A stretch of 64,000 nucleotides of DNA from assembly GCA_019112875.1 (NCBI GenBank), contig DXIO01000082.1, positions 62,001-126,000 on the forward strand. The letters are read 5' to 3'. This DNA comes from Candidatus Aquabacterium excrementipullorum. GTDB lineage: Bacteria > Pseudomonadota > Gammaproteobacteria > Burkholderiales > Burkholderiaceae_C. Shown piece by piece: positions 62,601 through 64,000 of the stretch. The notes beneath the pieces are model-generated. The model was not told the origin of the DNA, did no database searches, and worked only from the letters and a program-made list of their open reading frames with translations. The position numbers were made by a program, and so were the translations under genes. Within the stretch, counting starts at the first letter, position 1. Each line of letters begins with the position of its first letter.

Positions 62601-64000
62601 ATGAACGCACCCGATAAACCGCAGGCCGGCCCTCTGGCGCCATCCGACGCCAACTCCCCTCAACCCGTTGCGCCTGGTGATGCCACCACCGCCTTGCGCC
62701 TGCGCGAAGATCTGATCGCCCCGGATCCCCTGCTCGATTGCCTGATCGAGGTCTGCCGCCTGCATGGCCTGGGCGCGTCGCGCGCCTCGCTGTCGGCCGG
62801 ACTGCCGCTGGACAAAGGCCCGCTCACGCTGACGCTGGCCGAACGGGCCGCCGCCCGCGCCGGCCTGGCCACGCGCGTGCAGCGCCTGTCGATCGACCAG
62901 ATCGATCCGTTGACGCTGCCGGCGATCCTGCTGCTGCAGGGCAACCATGCCTGTGTGCTGCTGGGCCGCGAGAGCGATGGCCGCCTGCGCGTGCTCTTCC
63001 CGGAGACGGGCCAGGGTGCCGTCACGCTGAGCCCTGCGGACCTGTCGCCCCGCTACAGCGGCGTGGTGCTGTTCGCCCGGCCGCATTTCCGTTTCGACGA
63101 ACGCACGCCCGAGGTGCGCGCCACGCGCTCGGGCCACTGGTTCTGGGGCGCGGTGCTGGCCCAGCGCTTCGTCTACAAGGATGTGCTGTGGGCCGCGCTG
63201 CTGGTCAACCTGTTCGCGCTGGCCTTCCCGCTGTTCTCGATGAACGTGTACGACCGGGTCGTGCCCAACCATGCGGTCGAGACGCTGTGGGCCCTGGCCG
63301 TGGGCGTGGTGCTGGTGCTGGGCAGCGACCTGTTCATGCGCCTTTTGCGCAGCCATTTCGTCGACGAGGCCAGCGCCCGCATCGACGTGAAGATCTCCGC
63401 CCGCCTGATGGAGAGCGTGCTGGGCATGAAGCTGGAGAACCGGCCGCAGTCGGTCGGCTCCTTCGCTTCCAACCTGCGTGGCTTCGAGCAGGTGCGTGAT
63501 TTCATCGCGTCCAGCACCGTCACGGCGCTGATCGACCTGCCCTTCGGCCTGCTGTTCGTGAGCGTGATCGCGTGGATCTCGCCCTGGCTGGTGATCCCGG
63601 TGGTCACCGTGTTCCTGATCGTGCTGGTGGCCGGCTACGTGCTGCAGCACCGCCTGCACGAGTTGTCGCAGACCACCTACCAGGCCTCGGCCCAGCGCAA
63701 CGCCACGCTGGTCGAGAGCCTGACCGGCATCGAGACCATCAAGGCCCAGGGCGCCGAGAGCGTGATCCAGTCGCGCTGGGAGCGCGCCAACGAGTTCCTG
63801 GCCGCCACCAACGTGAAGATGCGCGGGCTGTCGTCCAGCGCGATGTACAGCACCTCGACGCTGCAGCAGCTGGTGTCCGTCACCATCGTGATCATCGGTG
63901 TCTACCTGATCACCGACAAGAACCTGACCATGGGTGGCCTGATCGCCGCCAACATGCTGGCCGGCCGCGCGCTGGCGCCCGCCGGGCAGATCGTGGGCCT
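62601..64000 (+). CDS. Type I secretion ABC transporter, LapB/LssB type, partial (C-terminus outside window)
   Basis: It runs off the right edge, so it is missing from the track. From ATG 62601, 466 residues are readable. An N-terminal C39-peptidase-like domain (LLDCLIEVCRLHGLGASRASLSAGLPL) lacks the usual catalytic Cys-Gly context. The membrane domain follows: LFALAFPLFSMNVYDRVVPNHAVETLWALAVGVVLVLGSDLF. A degenerate C39 domain is typical of LapB/LssB-like exporters of giant adhesins and RTX proteins. The ATPase domain is beyond the window. Confidence 0.88.
   Translation, partial: MNAPDKPQAGPLAPSDANSPQPVAPGDATTALRLREDLIAPDPLLDCLIEVCRLHGLGASRASLSAGLPLDKGPLTLTLAERAAARAGLATRVQRLSIDQIDPLTLPAILLLQGNHACVLLGRESDGRLRVLFPETGQGAVTLSPADLSPRYSGVVLFARPHFRFDERTPEVRATRSGHWFWGAVLAQRFVYKDVLWAALLVNLFALAFPLFSMNVYDRVVPNHAVETLWALAVGVVLVLGSDLFMRLLRSHFVDEASARIDVKISARLMESVLGMKLENRPQSVGSFASNLRGFEQVRDFIASSTVTALIDLPFGLLFVSVIAWISPWLVIPVVTVFLIVLVAGYVLQHRLHELSQTTYQASAQRNATLVESLTGIETIKAQGAESVIQSRWERANEFLAATNVKMRGLSSSAMYSTSTLQQLVSVTIVIIGVYLITDKNLTMGGLIAANMLAGRALAPAGQIVG

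Overview
The window comes from a high-GC (roughly 65-70 % by eye) Gram-negative bacterium. It is most likely a betaproteobacterium of the Burkholderiales, close to the Comamonadaceae/Sphaerotilaceae. The signs are a PhaC-PhaA-PhaB polyhydroxybutyrate cluster, PuuD-type cytochrome-linked urate hydroxylase, NodT-type outer-membrane lipoprotein, DUF3034, many LysR regulators, and dense coding with ATGA-coupled genes. This placement is inferred from gene content, not from a phylogenetic marker. I see no rRNA, tRNA, CRISPR array, insertion sequence or prophage, and no gene-free stretch longer than about 300 bases.

Region 1 (1-16853) is a near-complete purine catabolic island. A nucleoside-type ABC ATPase (cut by the left edge), guanine deaminase and a LysR regulator lie on the minus strand. 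Xanthine dehydrogenase xdhABC and 8-oxoguanine deaminase lie on the plus strand. After a GFA-family gene come urate hydroxylase puuD and hydroxyisourate hydrolase (minus), then a divergent GntR regulator, allantoinase puuE, a fused OHCU decarboxylase/allantoate amidohydrolase, and an M20 hydrolase. Together they take guanine, xanthine and 8-oxoguanine to urate, allantoin, allantoate and ureido compounds.

Region 2 (16894-28815) is mixed housekeeping: tRNA hydroxylase trhO, an RluA-family pseudouridine synthase, nitronate monooxygenase, an AcuI-type reductase, a DUF3365 haem protein, phosphatidylserine decarboxylase, LysR with a TauE-type exporter, a type B carboxylesterase, and a LytS/LytTR two-component pair.

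Region 3 (28910-39364) holds two SsuABC/NMT1-type importers. The first is preceded by a perfect palindrome, AACTGTATACAGTT, that recurs with one mismatch in front of the GntR gene 17 kb away, so it probably belongs to the purine regulon. The second lies in a tightly overlapping five-gene operon with a 2-oxoglutarate/Fe(II) dioxygenase and a second 8-oxoguanine-deaminase-like amidohydrolase. I consider this the best candidate for an undescribed heterocycle catabolic system. CsbD, MscL with a zinc-ribbon tail, and a small cytidine-deaminase-fold guanine deaminase candidate follow.

Region 4 (39452-53730) has acetoacetyl-CoA synthetase, LysR, a GAF protein, nikR divergent from a TonB receptor with a NikR-like inverted repeat between them, a GST, a MacAB-NodT efflux system, and a DUF3034/truncated globin lipoprotein/cupredoxin-like group.

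Region 5 (53745-64000) has asparaginase divergent from lexA (with a LexA box), phaC-phaA-phaB, pgeF, ubiC, a Nudix hydrolase, and the start of a LapB/LssB-type type I secretion ATPase cut by the right edge. The deaminases, importers and purine enzymes form one scavenging network. Acetoacetyl-CoA synthetase and the pha genes share the acetoacetyl-CoA node.
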